DNA from: Eutreptiella sp. 'Long Island Sound 2002'
Lineage: Eukaryota; Euglenozoa; Euglenophyceae; Eutreptiales; Eutreptiaceae
NCBI GenBank assembly: GCA_964036045.1
Contig: OZ038378.1
Location: 43,277,228 to 43,341,227, forward strand
Reading direction: 5' to 3'
Length of the DNA: 64,000 nt
Numbering within the stretch: the first letter of the stretch is position 1; each line of letters starts with the position of its first letter. Below the pieces are notes generated by a model that saw only the letters and a list, made by a program, of their open reading frames with translations, had not been told where the DNA came from and did no database searches. A program made the translations under genes and the position numbers. Shown in pieces: positions 9,288-19,996 of this stretch.

Positions 9288-10341
9288 TGGATCCCCCCTT
9301 GGCATTTTGTTTGTTTCTGTGATTGAAGAGGCGGGTGGGGGCGTTCATCCGGGGATTTTTCGGCCTTGAGTGGCCATACACCCCCTTCACTCGATCTCCA
9401 CATATATATTGCATTGTGGTATACTTATTTAGGTCGACCGACGACGTTTTTCTATCTTTGATCCCCTTGGTCCATGTTGTAGATCAAGTGGAGACCGGAT
9501 ATGGCGTAGGGCACCAATTATCAGTGTCCTCACCCCTCCCTTGGGGCATGGGGGACGCCTACGGCGTGTGTGGGGCCTCCATGTGTCCTTGGGACATGGG
9601 GGGGGGAGGGTGTGGAGCCCATTGGGGTCCTCCCGTCCTCTCTTCAATGACTTCCGAGCGGTAACAACGCTCTGAGAAGGGGGGTGAAGCCGGTTCGGAC
9701 CCCCGTGGCCATCTTGGGGTCACTTGGGGTGTGTATCTATGTGCCGGCAAGCAGCCATTGGCTGATATCATACTCTCCCATCCACCTGACCTAACCCGAT
9801 GTGATAGTGTGATAGGTTTGGTCATTGCGGCTATGAGCGGCAATATTCAGTACCGAGGCGCCGCCAGCGGAGATTTATATATCGGAATATCAGGAATCAA
9901 CAGGGTTTTATTCTCATGATGTTTCCGTAATTTTTCAGCCTTTCGTTCTGATGGTCAATGTATCGGCGACCGTCAGTTGGCTCGCCATTTTGCGTTAACC
10001 GATTGGTTAACTGTTATTTCCAGATATTTTGGCGGATACTCCGTTGAAGGGTCAGATCTCATCAGCAAAGGGTTCGTTGCTTCCGCAATTTTCTAAATAA
10101 GCACTCGAAATTTTAATCTGAATTTTTCGCGATGTCGAAATCGGATTTTCGACTTCCACATCGCCGCACTTGATTTGGACTTCTTCGAGTGGTCATACTC
10201 CTTTCCCTATGCCCGAATCAGGTTCCCCTTATACTTGCCACCCATTTGACTTGGAGATATAAGGGAAACAAAAGTGAATCGTGGGACCACTTTGAAGGAC
10301 CATATCTACGCGCGAGTGTGAGGAAAGAGAATAAGAAAGGT
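9288..10341 (+). other. Gypsy-1 3' untranslated region
   Basis: Non-coding between pol and the 3' LTR. A G-rich patch lies at 9530-9660. Two short perfect inverted repeats occur at 9994-10011 (GTTAACC, 4-nt spacer, GGTTAAC) and 10134-10153 (GTCGAAA and its complement). A purine tract with one T, GAGGAAAGAGAATAAGAAAGG, lies at 10320-10340 and is followed by TTGGG. It is a candidate polypurine tract, which would put the 3' LTR start at about 10342. I see no gene here. Confidence 0.5.
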
Positions 10342-12042
10342 TGGGTTGCAAGCGCCTTGGTCTCAAGTTAATTTAGGAAGCATCAAACGCCTTTGGTGCG
10401 CACACATGCCTGGTGCATCAAGGGAAAGGGGTCAAGAGGGTATAAAGTGATATATAACTCTTGGACCGTGCAACCGAATATTTTAATGGGACTTTCCAGT
10501 GTGCCGCATGAGTGTTGGGGTTGCATAGCAACTTTTCTTGGGTTCCTACGTATTTTTAACGTGAAGTTATGTCCATGGAGGGACATGGCATATCATGGTG
10601 GGAGCCAATATTTGAGGGTATGTGTTATATGCATGGTATATGTCTTGATATGCTCACGCCCATGTTATATATCTTCGTGTGGCTGAAGAGATGGGGATCC
10701 ACACGTGACAAGGGCTTTGCCCATGTCCCAATTGTGGAATTCAAAGCGCTAGACCAAGTCTACCGCGTACGTATTGCTCATGGTATGTTTGACAAAGAGA
10801 TCCATGGGTGCACTCCCATTTTCATGGGGCATGTAGATATTAGTGGCGAAGGTATCTCCATGCGCCTGATTGGGGATCCAAGTGGGGGAATTGTTGGCAA
10901 ATGGTTCCAATCATTTGTGTATTGAATCATGAGCGGATATCATGGGTGAGCATAGAGATATACTATCATGACAACTTTGTATTTGGACATATTTTCATGT
11001 TTTTGACCTCAATTTTTGCCCATTTTTGCGTTTTGTGTACTTACCTGGTCAGCAAACAGCAAGAAGCCTATGGGGAGTTGAACCATGGTATGTTGTTCAT
11101 ATGTTGGCATATGCTTTGGAGTTGAACACCACCATATGCCGGATCGGGTACTCTCTTTGGCTTGGCGCATGAGAGATTACAAGAATTGGTCTCAAAAACA
11201 TGGGCTGACTTGGGCAGTGCGTGGCGCCCATATTTGAAGGGGTTTTGAGGGTAAAGTGGGGATGTACATGGGCATTGGCCTTTGGTCTCTATCCTTCATG
11301 AATACTAGACTTCGATTCCATGCATGCTCTGAGCCTTCGGATAAGTGGTAACCTCAATTTTGAGCATATATTTGATATATGGCCAATATGGTGTGATATG
11401 GCAGTTTTTTGACATGTTATGAGTTCAAAATCATAGGTCATTCCTCTAAGCCCATTCGACTCCAAGTCCCACTAAGGTTATGTCAGGGTAGGGAACGGCC
11501 TTGAGTGCCACTCTAGGCCATGACACGCCACCCCCCCTATTGGGCTAGGATTGAGAGGCTTGGGAGTGAACACATTTTTGGGGTTTATGTAATGACTTTT
11601 GACATGTGGCATTTAACCATCTTATTGGACTGGGTTCAGGGCATCATGTTGGTGAGTCAAGGGAAGGTCTTGAGTCCAGGGAATGAGGGGTCTATGGCTG
11701 TGATTGTATAAGTTTCCATCTTTCCCCAACTTTGCTTTATTTGTGTTCATATGCCAATTTCAGGGCTTTCTTCCTTGGTGCAACTCTTGTACATGCCCGC
11801 CATCGTGAGACGACCGATGTGCTGAACGAAAGCCCGCAGCCTGATTTGGATTGTGAATTGGGTTATTGCTGTATTTGGGGGATCTGGTTGCTATTCGGGG
11901 TTGAAGGAGGATTTTATTTTCTATATTTTTGGATTTTGGACCTTGGAGTTTGAGGGATGCAATCGTTGATCCGGAGTGAATCAGCAGGGGTAACAGGCGG
12001 AAGGGGCACAGCGGGGGCCGGTCCTGGTAGGGACCTTCTTTA
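10342..12042 (+). repeat. 3' LTR of Gypsy-1
   Basis: 10923-12042 is directly supported by similarity to 156-1206. The extension to 10342 is inferred from the purine tract just upstream and from the absence of any purine tract next to 10923. The LTR ends at 12042 at the same sequence (CTTCTTTA) that precedes the primer-binding site in the left copy. It holds about 69 bases near 11048-11116 that are missing on the left. Confidence 0.75.
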
Positions 12043-12068
12043 AGAGGTTTGAGGTTTGAGGTTTGATT
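12043..12068 (-). repeat. LINE-1 3' microsatellite tail
   Basis: On the plus strand this is three copies of GAGGTTT (12044-12064) followed by GATTTT. On the LINE-1 strand it reads as AAACCTC units at the extreme 3' end. Short tandem tails are common in non-poly(A) LINE clades. The tail begins at the base after the LTR terminus of Gypsy-1. Confidence 0.6.
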
Positions 12069-14670
12069 TTGCGGGTACTAGACACCTTTCGGCCCCGGGG
12101 GGCCACCTGGTCGGGCCAGGTGATATCCTCCCCACCGGGTCCTAGTGGGGGGCCCTCCAAGACGCACCCCCTGCCTGTTGGCGGAGTCCCCCGGATTCAC
12201 AGGGCTCGGAGCCCCGTCCCTCTGTGGCTTCCCCGTTTCGCCACTCCCCGGTCAGTGCATCAATTCGCAGCCATGGCTGCGGGCGCTTACCCACCGCGTC
12301 GCCCCCCTAATGCGTGGTCGCCCGGGGCGCCGGCACCGCTGGACCCATGGTACTGGCTTCTCGGCAGTGGGACCCCCTTGGGCTGGCGCGGAGGCTGCCT
12401 AGCCTAGAGGTTGGGGCCTGGCGCAGTGTGCAACTACTGCCTTGGCGGGTGCAGTGCCCTGTCCGTGTGTGCGTGGCGCCCTCGGCCGGTTCAGGGGGCT
12501 CAGGCCGGTACCTGGTGTTGTGTCTCTCCCGTTTCCCCCTTCCCACCCCGCGTGTCCCGCTCTGCATGTGGCAGGCCGGCAGGTGTCCCTTACCCTCTCT
12601 TGCTGGGACGCCATTCCACGCGGTCTGTGCGTTCCGGGAGCTTGGTCCGGTTGCCCTTCTGGTAGTCCCGGCGTGCCCTTTGCGTGTATGTGCGCTCGCG
12701 CTCCCGCCGCGTCCGCTCCCCTCCCCCCTGGGTGGCGTGGCGTGCGAACCTCGCGCGGTTCCGGCACTGGGCGCTGGTAGGGCCGTTCCACGTGGTCCGT
12801 GCCCCTCCGCGTGTCCTGTCCCGGTCCCTTGCTCCGTCTGGCGTGCTTTGGGGGGGGCGGTCCGGTCCCGGTTCCCCCCTACCTGGCTTGGGGCTGTGCG
12901 CCCCCCTTGGGGCAGGTCCGTGGCGTTCGTGTGCCGGGGGGCGGGCTGGGGGGGGGGGGCGGCCCGTGCGCCGTGCCCCCCCATTTGTGCGCCTTGGGGG
13001 GCCAGTAGGGCGGGGGGTCGCTCTGCCTCACTCCGTCCCTCTGCCTTCCCTGGGCAGGCAACAAAGCGGCTGTCACTGGCGTCGTTCTGGTCACGGGGGG
13101 CGTGGCCCCCACACTGCTCCGGTTCGTGCTCGCCCGCTTCTCTGGGCGCGATCTGTGCGGCCTCCTGGCGCGTTGGCGCGGGTTCGCTTGTTCCCCGCGG
13201 TTCCTTTGGGAGCGGGCGGCTGGGGCGGGGGGGCGGGCCGTGTTCCGGCTCCTCTCTCGGGCGGGGGGAGGGGGGACCATCTGCCCTGCCTCGGGGGATG
13301 GGGGCCGGCGCCCCCGCGGCTTGCGGGCCGGTGGGGGGAATGGGGGGGGGGGGTCGCGCCGCGGCCTCCCTGCTCCCCCTCCCGGGGGAGGCCCGCAGTT
13401 CCCTACCCTGGCCCCCCTCTTGTCGTGGGCGCACTCCCCCCCGGCGTGCGCGTTCGGTCGGGCTCGCGGGGCCGCCCCGGGGGGGGGGGGGTGAGGGGCG
13501 GCCCGTGGATCGCTCCCCCGGGGGCCCCTTCCGACCTGAACCCTCCCTCTGCCCTCCGCGAGTGGGCAATGGTCATGGGGGGGGTCATGCGGGGCGCGGC
13601 CCCCATACCGTTCTGGTGCGCCGCCGTGTGCTGCCCCCAAGCTTGGTCCGCGCGCCGCTCCGGCGCGCTGGTGTGGGCTTGCCCGTTGGCCGCGACCCCC
13701 GCGGGAGCGGGCGGCTGGGGGCGCTGGGGCGCGCGGTGTGCAGGTCCAGCCGCATCCCCCCCCTCCCGCGTTGCGGTCCCTTCTGGGGGAGGGGGGGCGT
13801 CCCCTCGGCTCCAGGGGGGCGGAGGGTCGCTCCTGTGGCCCTCAAGCTGGGGGGGGGGGGGGTGGTGAGGCCGCTCCGCCGCCCCCTGCCCCCCCGCCCC
13901 GTCGGGCGTCGGCCTGCCATCCGTTGTCTCCGGCGTGCCCCCCCCGGGGTATACTCGCGCCGTGGGGGTTGCGGGGCGGCCGTGGGCGTCAGGCGTGGCC
14001 CGGTCGGCCGCCAATGGGTCAGTGCGGCGGGGGCAGGGGGGGGGAGGGGGGGGGAACCCCCCTGCCCTGGTTCGTGCCCCCGCCTCCCCCAGGCCGGCCT
14101 CTGAAGGAACCTCTCCGTTTGCGCCGTCCTCGGCGTGCTGGCGGTTCTCGGGGGGCGCTTACCGCGGCCGCGGTGCCCCCCCACCCCGGGTGCAGCGGCC
14201 TCTTTTGGGGGGGGTGCGGGGCCGCCGTCTCTTCGGTCTGCCTCCGTCCGCTCCTGGGCCTGAGGGGGAGGGGAGGGGGAGTGGGGGGGGGGCTCTGGTC
14301 CCCTGGCGCCGCCCCCTGACGGCCGAGGGGGGGCGGCCTGGCGGTCCCGGCCCCGGGGGCCAGCCGTCAGCTGGGGGGTCACACTCTTCCCCCACCACCC
14401 TCTACCTAGAGCCGGACCCTCGTGCAGGCCCTCGCTGGGGTCCCTTGTCCCCCCCGCCGTCGCCGCGCGGCGCTGGCCGGCCGGGGCCGGCCGTGAGGGT
14501 TAGCGGTCAGCAGTTGGCGGGCTGCGGGGCAGTAGGTTCCCACCCGCGCTCGTTGTCTCCGCCCTCCCTCCCGCGGCAGGTGGCGCGCGCTCCTCCGTCA
14601 CGCGGTATCATGAGGGGGGCGTGGGTCGGGGGGGCCAGCTCCCCCCCCCACTCTCCCGCGTCCGCCGTCT
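12069..14670 (-). other. LINE-1 3' region, extreme G/C homopolymers, no gene supported
   Basis: The plus strand is dominated by long G runs (for example around 12948-12959, 13487, 13850) and C runs. Many long open frames exist on both strands because stop codons are rare at this GC content. Their translations are Gly/Arg/Pro low complexity and I treat them as chance ORFs. It may be the 3' UTR of LINE-1 or the tail of its last ORF. Confidence 0.5.
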
Positions 14671-14676
14671 GGGGCG

Positions 14677-15419
14677 TCACCTGCGCCGCCGCTTGTGTGG
14701 GGGCTTGGGCTGTGGCGGTGGCGGGTTGCGCCAGCGGTAGCGCCAGTTGGTGAGGGCGTTGCGCAAGGCCCGGGGGAGCCAGTTGTTGGCGTCCGCATCC
14801 GTGATGCGGAGCACCACCCCCCCTTCCAAGAAGGCCGGCCACGTCGGCCCCCTGTCGGGCCACGCCGCCCTGATCACTGACCAGAGGACCCTGCCCACCC
14901 CCCCGGGGGTACCTCCCGGTTTCCTCTGTCCCTCGAGAGGAGCACGGCATCGAAAGGCCGGTTCCTCATCCCCCAAGTGGTCCCCTGGTTTGCCCAGCTC
15001 AACCACCCGTACACCTTCCCCACCAGGGGGAGGGCCTCATCCCCCAGAGGGTCCGGGACCGTGCCCCAGCCCTGGTCCCAGGGCCGGGCCCCCCCTGCCC
15101 CCCGCGCCGGCTCCCCCTGCGGCCCCTGTGCCTGCGGCGCCGGCGCCGCGCCCCACCCCCCCGCCGCCGAGGCCATCCGTGCCGGCTCCGCTCTCGGTGC
15201 GGGGGGGGCTGGCTGGTGCTGGGGTCGTGGGGGTTGGGGGGGGATGAGTTCTCCGGCGCAGGGTCGATGATGGTAGAGGTGGGCGTGGTGGGGGTGGTGG
15301 TGGTGGGTGTGGTGCGCTGGCATCTGTTGGATGCCGGGGGGGATGCAGCTCACGGGCTGGACGTCCAGCTGCGGGGGCGCCCCGCCCCCGCCCCCCTTTC
15401 TTCGACCCGCCCTCCCCAC
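14677..15419 (-). CDS. LINE-1 terminal ORF fragments, His-rich then basic tail
   Basis: Two overlapping minus-strand frames (15419-14874 and 15006-14677) read as one broken protein. It has a His-rich stretch (HHTHHHHPHHAHLYHH), a Pro-rich linker, a segment with Trp-rich helices (VYGWLSWANQGTTW, then ANNWLPRALRNALTNW), and a basic C-terminus (PPHKRRRR). LINE-2 ORF3 also has a His/Pro-rich middle and a basic C-terminus, so these may be the corresponding ORF. Function unknown; RNA binding is plausible from the basic tail. Confidence 0.35.
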
Positions 15420-16890
15420 CGAGCTCCCATGCCCCGTCCTGCCTGTACCTGGGGGCCCGTGGCGCCCTTGCCCTTGCCCTGTGGCCCCCTTCCGGCCCCC
15501 GCGCCTCTGTCCCCCTGCCCGTGCCGTGGGTCCCGCCCCCTGTCACCCACGCCCTGTCCTGCACTGCCGGCGCCCGTGCCCGTCCCGTGCCCGTGCCCTT
15601 GCCCTTGGCTGCGCCTGCGCTCGCCCACCGTCCCTCGCTCGCTCCATGCACCCGGACGCCCTGCCCGCGCCCCTGCGCGCCCTTCCCGTGCCCCCGCCGC
15701 TTTCTGGCTTCCTGCCCTGTGTCGCGCCGTCCGCTGCCCGCGCTCTGTCCCCCCCCGCTGCTGCTGGCCTCGGTGCCCCGTCCGTGTTTGCGCCCTTGCT
15801 CCTTGCCGCGTGTGCCCTGGCCCGCTCCCTGCACGTGCCCCTGAGCACTTCCCCTGTCGCCTCCTGTCCCCTGCTCTGCGCTCCCGTGGCTGGCACGCAG
15901 CTCTGCCTGCGCGCCGTCCCCTCCTTCCTGGACCACGCGCCAGGCGTATCGCTGCCTTTGCAGCTGCGGCAGCGTGACGCCCGGCGGCGAGCGCTCGGGC
16001 GCCAGAGTGTGGACGTGCCGCGTCCGCCCTGGGGGGAAGGGCTTGGGGGGGAACGGCTTGGGGGGGGTGGTGTGGGTGTGGGTGGCGTTGGCGTGGGCGC
16101 GGTACTTTGCGCCCTCCCTGCCCACTGCTGCTGCTGCAGCGGTGCCGGCGAGGCGCCCGTGGCTCGTGCAGGGTCCGTCACCTGTGCTCAGGGCCGCGGC
16201 GTGGCCGGTCGAGGCGGTGGCGCGGCTCGCCGGGGCCGCGGTCGTAACCCCTCACGCACCCTCCCGGCTCCCCTCTGCGGCTGCGTCAGCCCTCGGCGAT
16301 GCGCGCGGTTCCTGCGTCGGGGCTACCCCCCGTGTTGGCGGCGTGCCGGGGGCCGCGGTCGGGGCCGCGGCGTGGCTGCAGGGTTTGCTGTTTGGGCGGC
16401 GGGGGCGGTCACCTCGGCCGGCTCGGGCTCCTGGGTCGACGGCCCGGTGTCAGCGGAGTCCAGCCGGCGGCCCGACCGGCACCGCTGCCTCCGCCAACCC
16501 CGGCTCCCCCGCCCATTCTGGGGAGACGGGGGAGCGGGAGCGGGACCTGCGGTGGTGGCGGTCGTCCCGCTGGGGGGAGCCATTGGAGTCTGACATCACT
16601 GTTATCCTGGTAGGCATGCGTGGTGGCAGGTGCGCCCTTCCCACTACCTCCCGGTGCATCAGTGTCGTGCCGTGGGCAGTGCTGTGCAGTGCTCTGCGGG
16701 GGAGAGGGGGGGAGGGGCTGGGGGGCGGGCTGTGGCGTCAGCCCCGTACGGGCGAGGGCCGGTGGCCATCCATCGGCATCGGGAGGGGAGGCGGGGGAGC
16801 CACGCGGCCCACGCGTTGCGCCACAGCTCCCAGTCTGGGGCGCGGCTCAGGGCCCTGGGCCCCCGGGGGTCGTGGTGTGGTGCCGAGGGG
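15420..16890 (-). other. LINE-1 low-complexity segment between downstream ORFs
   Basis: Very GC-rich. The longest minus-strand frame (16125-15037) encodes Gly/Arg/Ala/Gln repeats and may be a low-complexity linker of the last LINE-1 protein. No domain or reliable start is visible, and competing long frames exist on the other strand. Confidence 0.3.
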
Positions 16891-16897
16891 AGCCGCA

Positions 16898-17590
16898 CTA
16901 CGTGGACCCCGTAACGGCGGTGACCTCCTGTGTTCGCAGGAAGGTGTGTACCCCGTCCCGCGCCGCGGGCACCGGGAGGGGGGGGCGGGGTACGGATGCT
17001 GCCCCATAGAGGTGGGTGGGGGTGATCCCCATGACCCGTTCCGGGTCCCCGCGGGTCGCGACTAAGAGGAGGAGCAGGGGGGTGCCAGGGCACCCTTGCC
17101 AGAGGACCTGCCCCCTGTGGTGGGCACCCCTGGTTCTGGAGAGGGGGGGGGACAGGTCTGGGTTGGCCCAGCCGTGGAGCACGTGCGTCGCTGGCGGGAG
17201 GGCGGGGCACCAGGTGGGCTCCCTGGGGAACGCCTCGCACACGATGGCGTACGGGGGTATCGGCCTGGTGCCGTCGTACACCGGGTTGGTCGGCCCGGGG
17301 CAGGCGGGCGCCTCGTCCGCGCCTTCCACGACCACCGTGATTTCGCCCACCTCCAGGTCCTCGTCCGGTGGGTGTAGAAGGTGGAGCGCTGCATCCAGCT
17401 CAGACACCCCCCCCGGGTATGTGGGCCGCGCCTGGTTCAGGTATGGGGCCGTGTTTCCGGGGTAGCGGTCCTGAGGGCGTGCAGCAGGGCTGGGGCGCTG
17501 CTGCGGAGGGACATAGCAGACCCCGCCCCCGTCAGTTGCAGGGTGTCCTACATGGACAGGGGCCGGCCCGACCGGTTGGACTCGCGCCAC
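16898..17590 (-). CDS. LINE-1 downstream ORF, unrecognised
   Basis: A 230-residue frame on the LINE-1 strand with normal-looking protein composition (GGVSELDAALHLLHPPDED, VGEITVVVEGADEA, YAIVCEAFP). Protein-like sequence seems to continue past its end in another frame (to about 16700: SRAPDWELWRNAWAAWLP), so a frameshift is likely. No known domain is recognised. It may be part of a third LINE-1 ORF. Confidence 0.4.
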   Translation of the reverse strand: MARVQPVGPAPVHVGHPATDGGGVCYVPPQQRPSPAARPQDRYPGNTAPYLNQARPTYPGGVSELDAALHLLHPPDEDLEVGEITVVVEGADEAPACPGPTNPVYDGTRPIPPYAIVCEAFPREPTWCPALPPATHVLHGWANPDLSPPLSRTRGAHHRGQVLWQGCPGTPLLLLLVATRGDPERVMGITPTHLYGAASVPRPPLPVPAARDGVHTFLRTQEVTAVTGST

Positions 17591-17889
17591 TCCATCCAGT
17601 GCCTGTAGAGGGCCGCCTCTGGGCCGATGAGCCCCAGCTGGACTGCGTTCACGATCCGGTGCATCGCCGGGAGTAGCGTAGGGGCATCTGCTCCGTTCAG
17701 GGCGCAGACGGCCGGGAGGGCGGTCTCATTGAGGAAAGCCCTCGCACTGGCCGTCAGGTCACGTCGTGCGGCAGCGTGCGCCTCATGCGCCTCCGCCACC
17801 GTGTCCGCTACCAGGCCCCGGACGGTCGTCTCCTGCGCTTGGCGGCGGGCCCTGGCGTGTCCAGGCCCATCCCCCCGTCGGCCTGGCAT
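17548..17889 (-). CDS. LINE-1 small helical ORF, unrecognised
   Basis: 113 residues, Ala/Arg-rich and probably helical (TVAEAHEAHAAARRDLTA, ALYRHWMEWRESN). It lies in the same frame as 18537-17929, after that ORF's stop, and overlaps the start of 17590-16898 in another frame. A tight chain of overlapping small ORFs suggests either a polycistronic 3' part of LINE-1 or one large ORF broken by indels. Confidence 0.4.
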   Translation of the reverse strand: MPGRRGDGPGHARARRQAQETTVRGLVADTVAEAHEAHAAARRDLTASARAFLNETALPAVCALNGADAPTLLPAMHRIVNAVQLGLIGPEAALYRHWMEWRESNRSGRPLSM

Positions 17890-17928
17890 GGTACTGCGGG
17901 CTCTGCAAAGGCCGGCGGCGGGTGGGGG

Positions 17929-18877
17929 TCAGGGCTCGAACACATGCGACACGTGCGCAACGGATGTGGGGTCCCGCAGGTGCACGTTGATCAAAAGAGG
18001 GGCAGCGTTCGTGTGTGGGCGCGTGTGCCCCCTCGATGCGCCGGTGCAAGGTTTCCTCCTCCGTGCGCCTGCGCGGGCCTGCGGGAGGTTCAGGCAAGGG
18101 GCACGCGGCCAACTGGGCGCACCGCACGCACCTGTTGGCGCCCGTCGACGCTGCGGAGGACACCGTGTCGCATTCCCCGCAGAGTCAGCAGGTGTGTGGG
18201 AGGTGGGAGGGCGGCGACCAAGGGTCGAGATGGCGGAGTCAGAGGTCGTCCCACCTCTGTCGGAGGGGGTCCAGGATCTCCAGCAGGCTGGTGCGGACGC
18301 GGCGCCGGTAGTCCCTCTGAGCGTCTTCCGCTCAACCTCCGGCCACGTGTCGTCAGGGAGAATCCCGTGGTCGTGGAAGGCGGCGATGAGGTCGTCCCAC
18401 GCCGGGCGGGGGCGCCCCTGGGGGGGGATTGTCATATACACGTGGCGCCCGGTGAGGTGGGGCGCCAGCGTATCCCATTGCCGACCCCACTTGCAGCCCT
18501 TCGCAGCCGTCCAGCTCCTGGCGCAGCGCGGCTGCAAGGTCGGTGGGAAGCATGAGGAGCAAGGGCCCCTGGGTGTCGCCCAGCCGGGACAGGGCGTCTT
18601 CGTATACTGGCCCCCCAGTTTTGAAGTGCGCCACGGTGAGCCGGGCGGCCCCGTCCTCCGGGGGGTGTCGTCCGACGGTGGCCGTGTGGTGTCCCCATTT
18701 GCGTATCTCCGTAGCCTGGAGTACTTTGGCGGCGTGAAGGACGATGCGGGGGGGAACGGGCATCCTGACGAGTGAGGACACGTTCCCCGTCCATCCTGTT
18801 TGCGGCCCCGGGGCCGCTTGCAGCCATTCCTCTGTCGCCGCGTCCCACGGGTGCTCAGGTCCCGCCCCGCGGATCAC
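17929..18877 (-). CDS. LINE-1 third ORF, two frames, unrecognised
   Basis: Frame 18877-18353 (TVAHFKTGGPVYEDALSRL, LMLPTDLAAALRQELDGC) passes into frame 18537-17929 (HVYMTIPPQGRPRPAWDDL, AAFHDHGILPDDTWPEVE) near 18490, consistent with one protein and one frameshift. The C-terminal part is Pro/Arg/Cys-containing (NATRCPPQRRR, TGACGA). It follows the CCHC-containing ORF by about 95 nt in the same frame. No family recognised. Confidence 0.45.
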
Positions 18878-18970
18878 GGTGGGTCTCGGCCGGGTGTCCG
18901 GCCCCCAGCCCTCGAGCGGAATGGCGGCGTGTGATTGCGCAGGGGTCTCCGGGGCACGCGTGGCGGCGCA

Positions 18971-19912
18971 CTACCGGACCCACTCGCGCGCCCACTCGTC
19001 ACCCCCTATGCGTGCCTCCCACGCGGTCATGGAGCGGCGCGCAATGATCCACGGTGGGAAGGGAGCGTCTTGCAGGTGCCTCGAGAAACCCCCCGGCGGC
19101 TCCCGGGAAGGTCGGGGGCCCTCTTGTGGCGGGCACTCCAGAGTGCCATTCACGACACGGAGGGAGGCTATGAAGTCCTCTTCAGGGCGCGGTGGAGGGG
19201 GGGGGTAGTCGCCCTCTGCCGCGGTGAGCCATTGGTGCACCCGGGCTGCCACGCTTAGGGGCTCGCTGAGGAGTTGCTCCAGCCGGTGGTTGCGAAGCTC
19301 CCATGCGAAGTCCCCTGGCCGGAGCATGTGGTGGAGGAAGTCGTCCACAGAGGTCCCTCCCGGCGGGTCGTAGCGGGCTATGGCACGGGGCTGCATCTCT
19401 GCCTCCTCGGGCACCAGCCGAGAGCAGAAGACTTCAGTCCATGTGGCGCCTGCTGAGCGCCACGAGGCCACCCACAGGGCCTTGTCCCCCGGTGGGAGGT
19501 GGCGGGCCGCCTCGTGCACTGCAGGGCGGTAGTGGGGCCGGAGGAGCCTTGAGTCGGCGCACCCCACGTGCATGTGCACCGGGGTCTCCTCCGGACCGCC
19601 GCATAAGAGGCACGGTTGTGGGAGGACGGCGACGCCAGAGAGCCGCTCCTTACGGAGGCAGAGCCTGCGCTGCACCGGCGTGTGGCCGTCTCTGGCCCGC
19701 AGCGCCCGGCGGTTGGTGGCCGTCGCGGTGAGGTTCCGGGCGTGGACATAGGCTGTGACGTGGGACGCGCCCAGAGGTGTGTGTCCTCGTTGCATCAGCG
19801 CATGGTCCGTCTGCGCCCGCTGCGCGACCTCGCCGAGCGTCTGCATCGTGGGCGGCCGTAGATCGAGGTGGCCGTCATGACCGGCAACAATGAGTTGGGC
19901 GTGGCTAGGCAC
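18971..19912 (-). CDS. LINE-1 ORF2 C-terminus with CCHC zinc finger
   Basis: 313 residues containing CLLCGGPEETPVHMHVGC, matching the CxxC...ET..H...C finger found after RT/RNase H in many LINE proteins. Just upstream in the same frame, separated from the RNase H ORF by a single TGA (19997-19999), lies SDALLHKADWAAS, likely the last RNase H motif with its catalytic Asp. ORF2 is therefore probably continuous from RNase H to this finger with one nonsense codon. Confidence 0.7.
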   Translation of the reverse strand: MPSHAQLIVAGHDGHLDLRPPTMQTLGEVAQRAQTDHALMQRGHTPLGASHVTAYVHARNLTATATNRRALRARDGHTPVQRRLCLRKERLSGVAVLPQPCLLCGGPEETPVHMHVGCADSRLLRPHYRPAVHEAARHLPPGDKALWVASWRSAGATWTEVFCSRLVPEEAEMQPRAIARYDPPGGTSVDDFLHHMLRPGDFAWELRNHRLEQLLSEPLSVAARVHQWLTAAEGDYPPPPPRPEEDFIASLRVVNGTLECPPQEGPRPSREPPGGFSRHLQDAPFPPWIIARRSMTAWEARIGGDEWAREWVR

Positions 19913-19996
19913 CGGGGGCGTGTTCTGCAGGACGGTGTCCTGGGACGCCGCCCAGTCCGCCTTGTGCAGTAGGGCGTCACTGTGGTGCGAGGTGGC

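Larger units (their letters stand above)
156..12042 (+). mobile_element. Gypsy-1: Ty3/Gypsy chromovirus-type LTR retrotransposon
   Basis: Two long direct repeats (156-1206 and 10923-12042) flank a primer-binding site, a gag-like region with coiled coil, capsid and zinc knuckle, an aspartic protease with DTGA, RT, RNase H, integrase and a C-terminal chromodomain. The order PR-RT-RH-IN plus a chromodomain is diagnostic of chromoviruses. Pol is intact in one frame of 1207 codons, while gag-pro is split over several frames. No matching target-site duplication is seen. The left edge appears cut by another element (1-155), and the right edge abuts the LINE-1 tail exactly at the LTR end. Confidence 0.93.

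Noticed and set aside
12307-14319. Long overlapping ORFs on both strands (up to 596 codons)
   Set aside because: GC is so high that stops are rare. The products are Gly/Pro/Arg low complexity on both strands with no domain.
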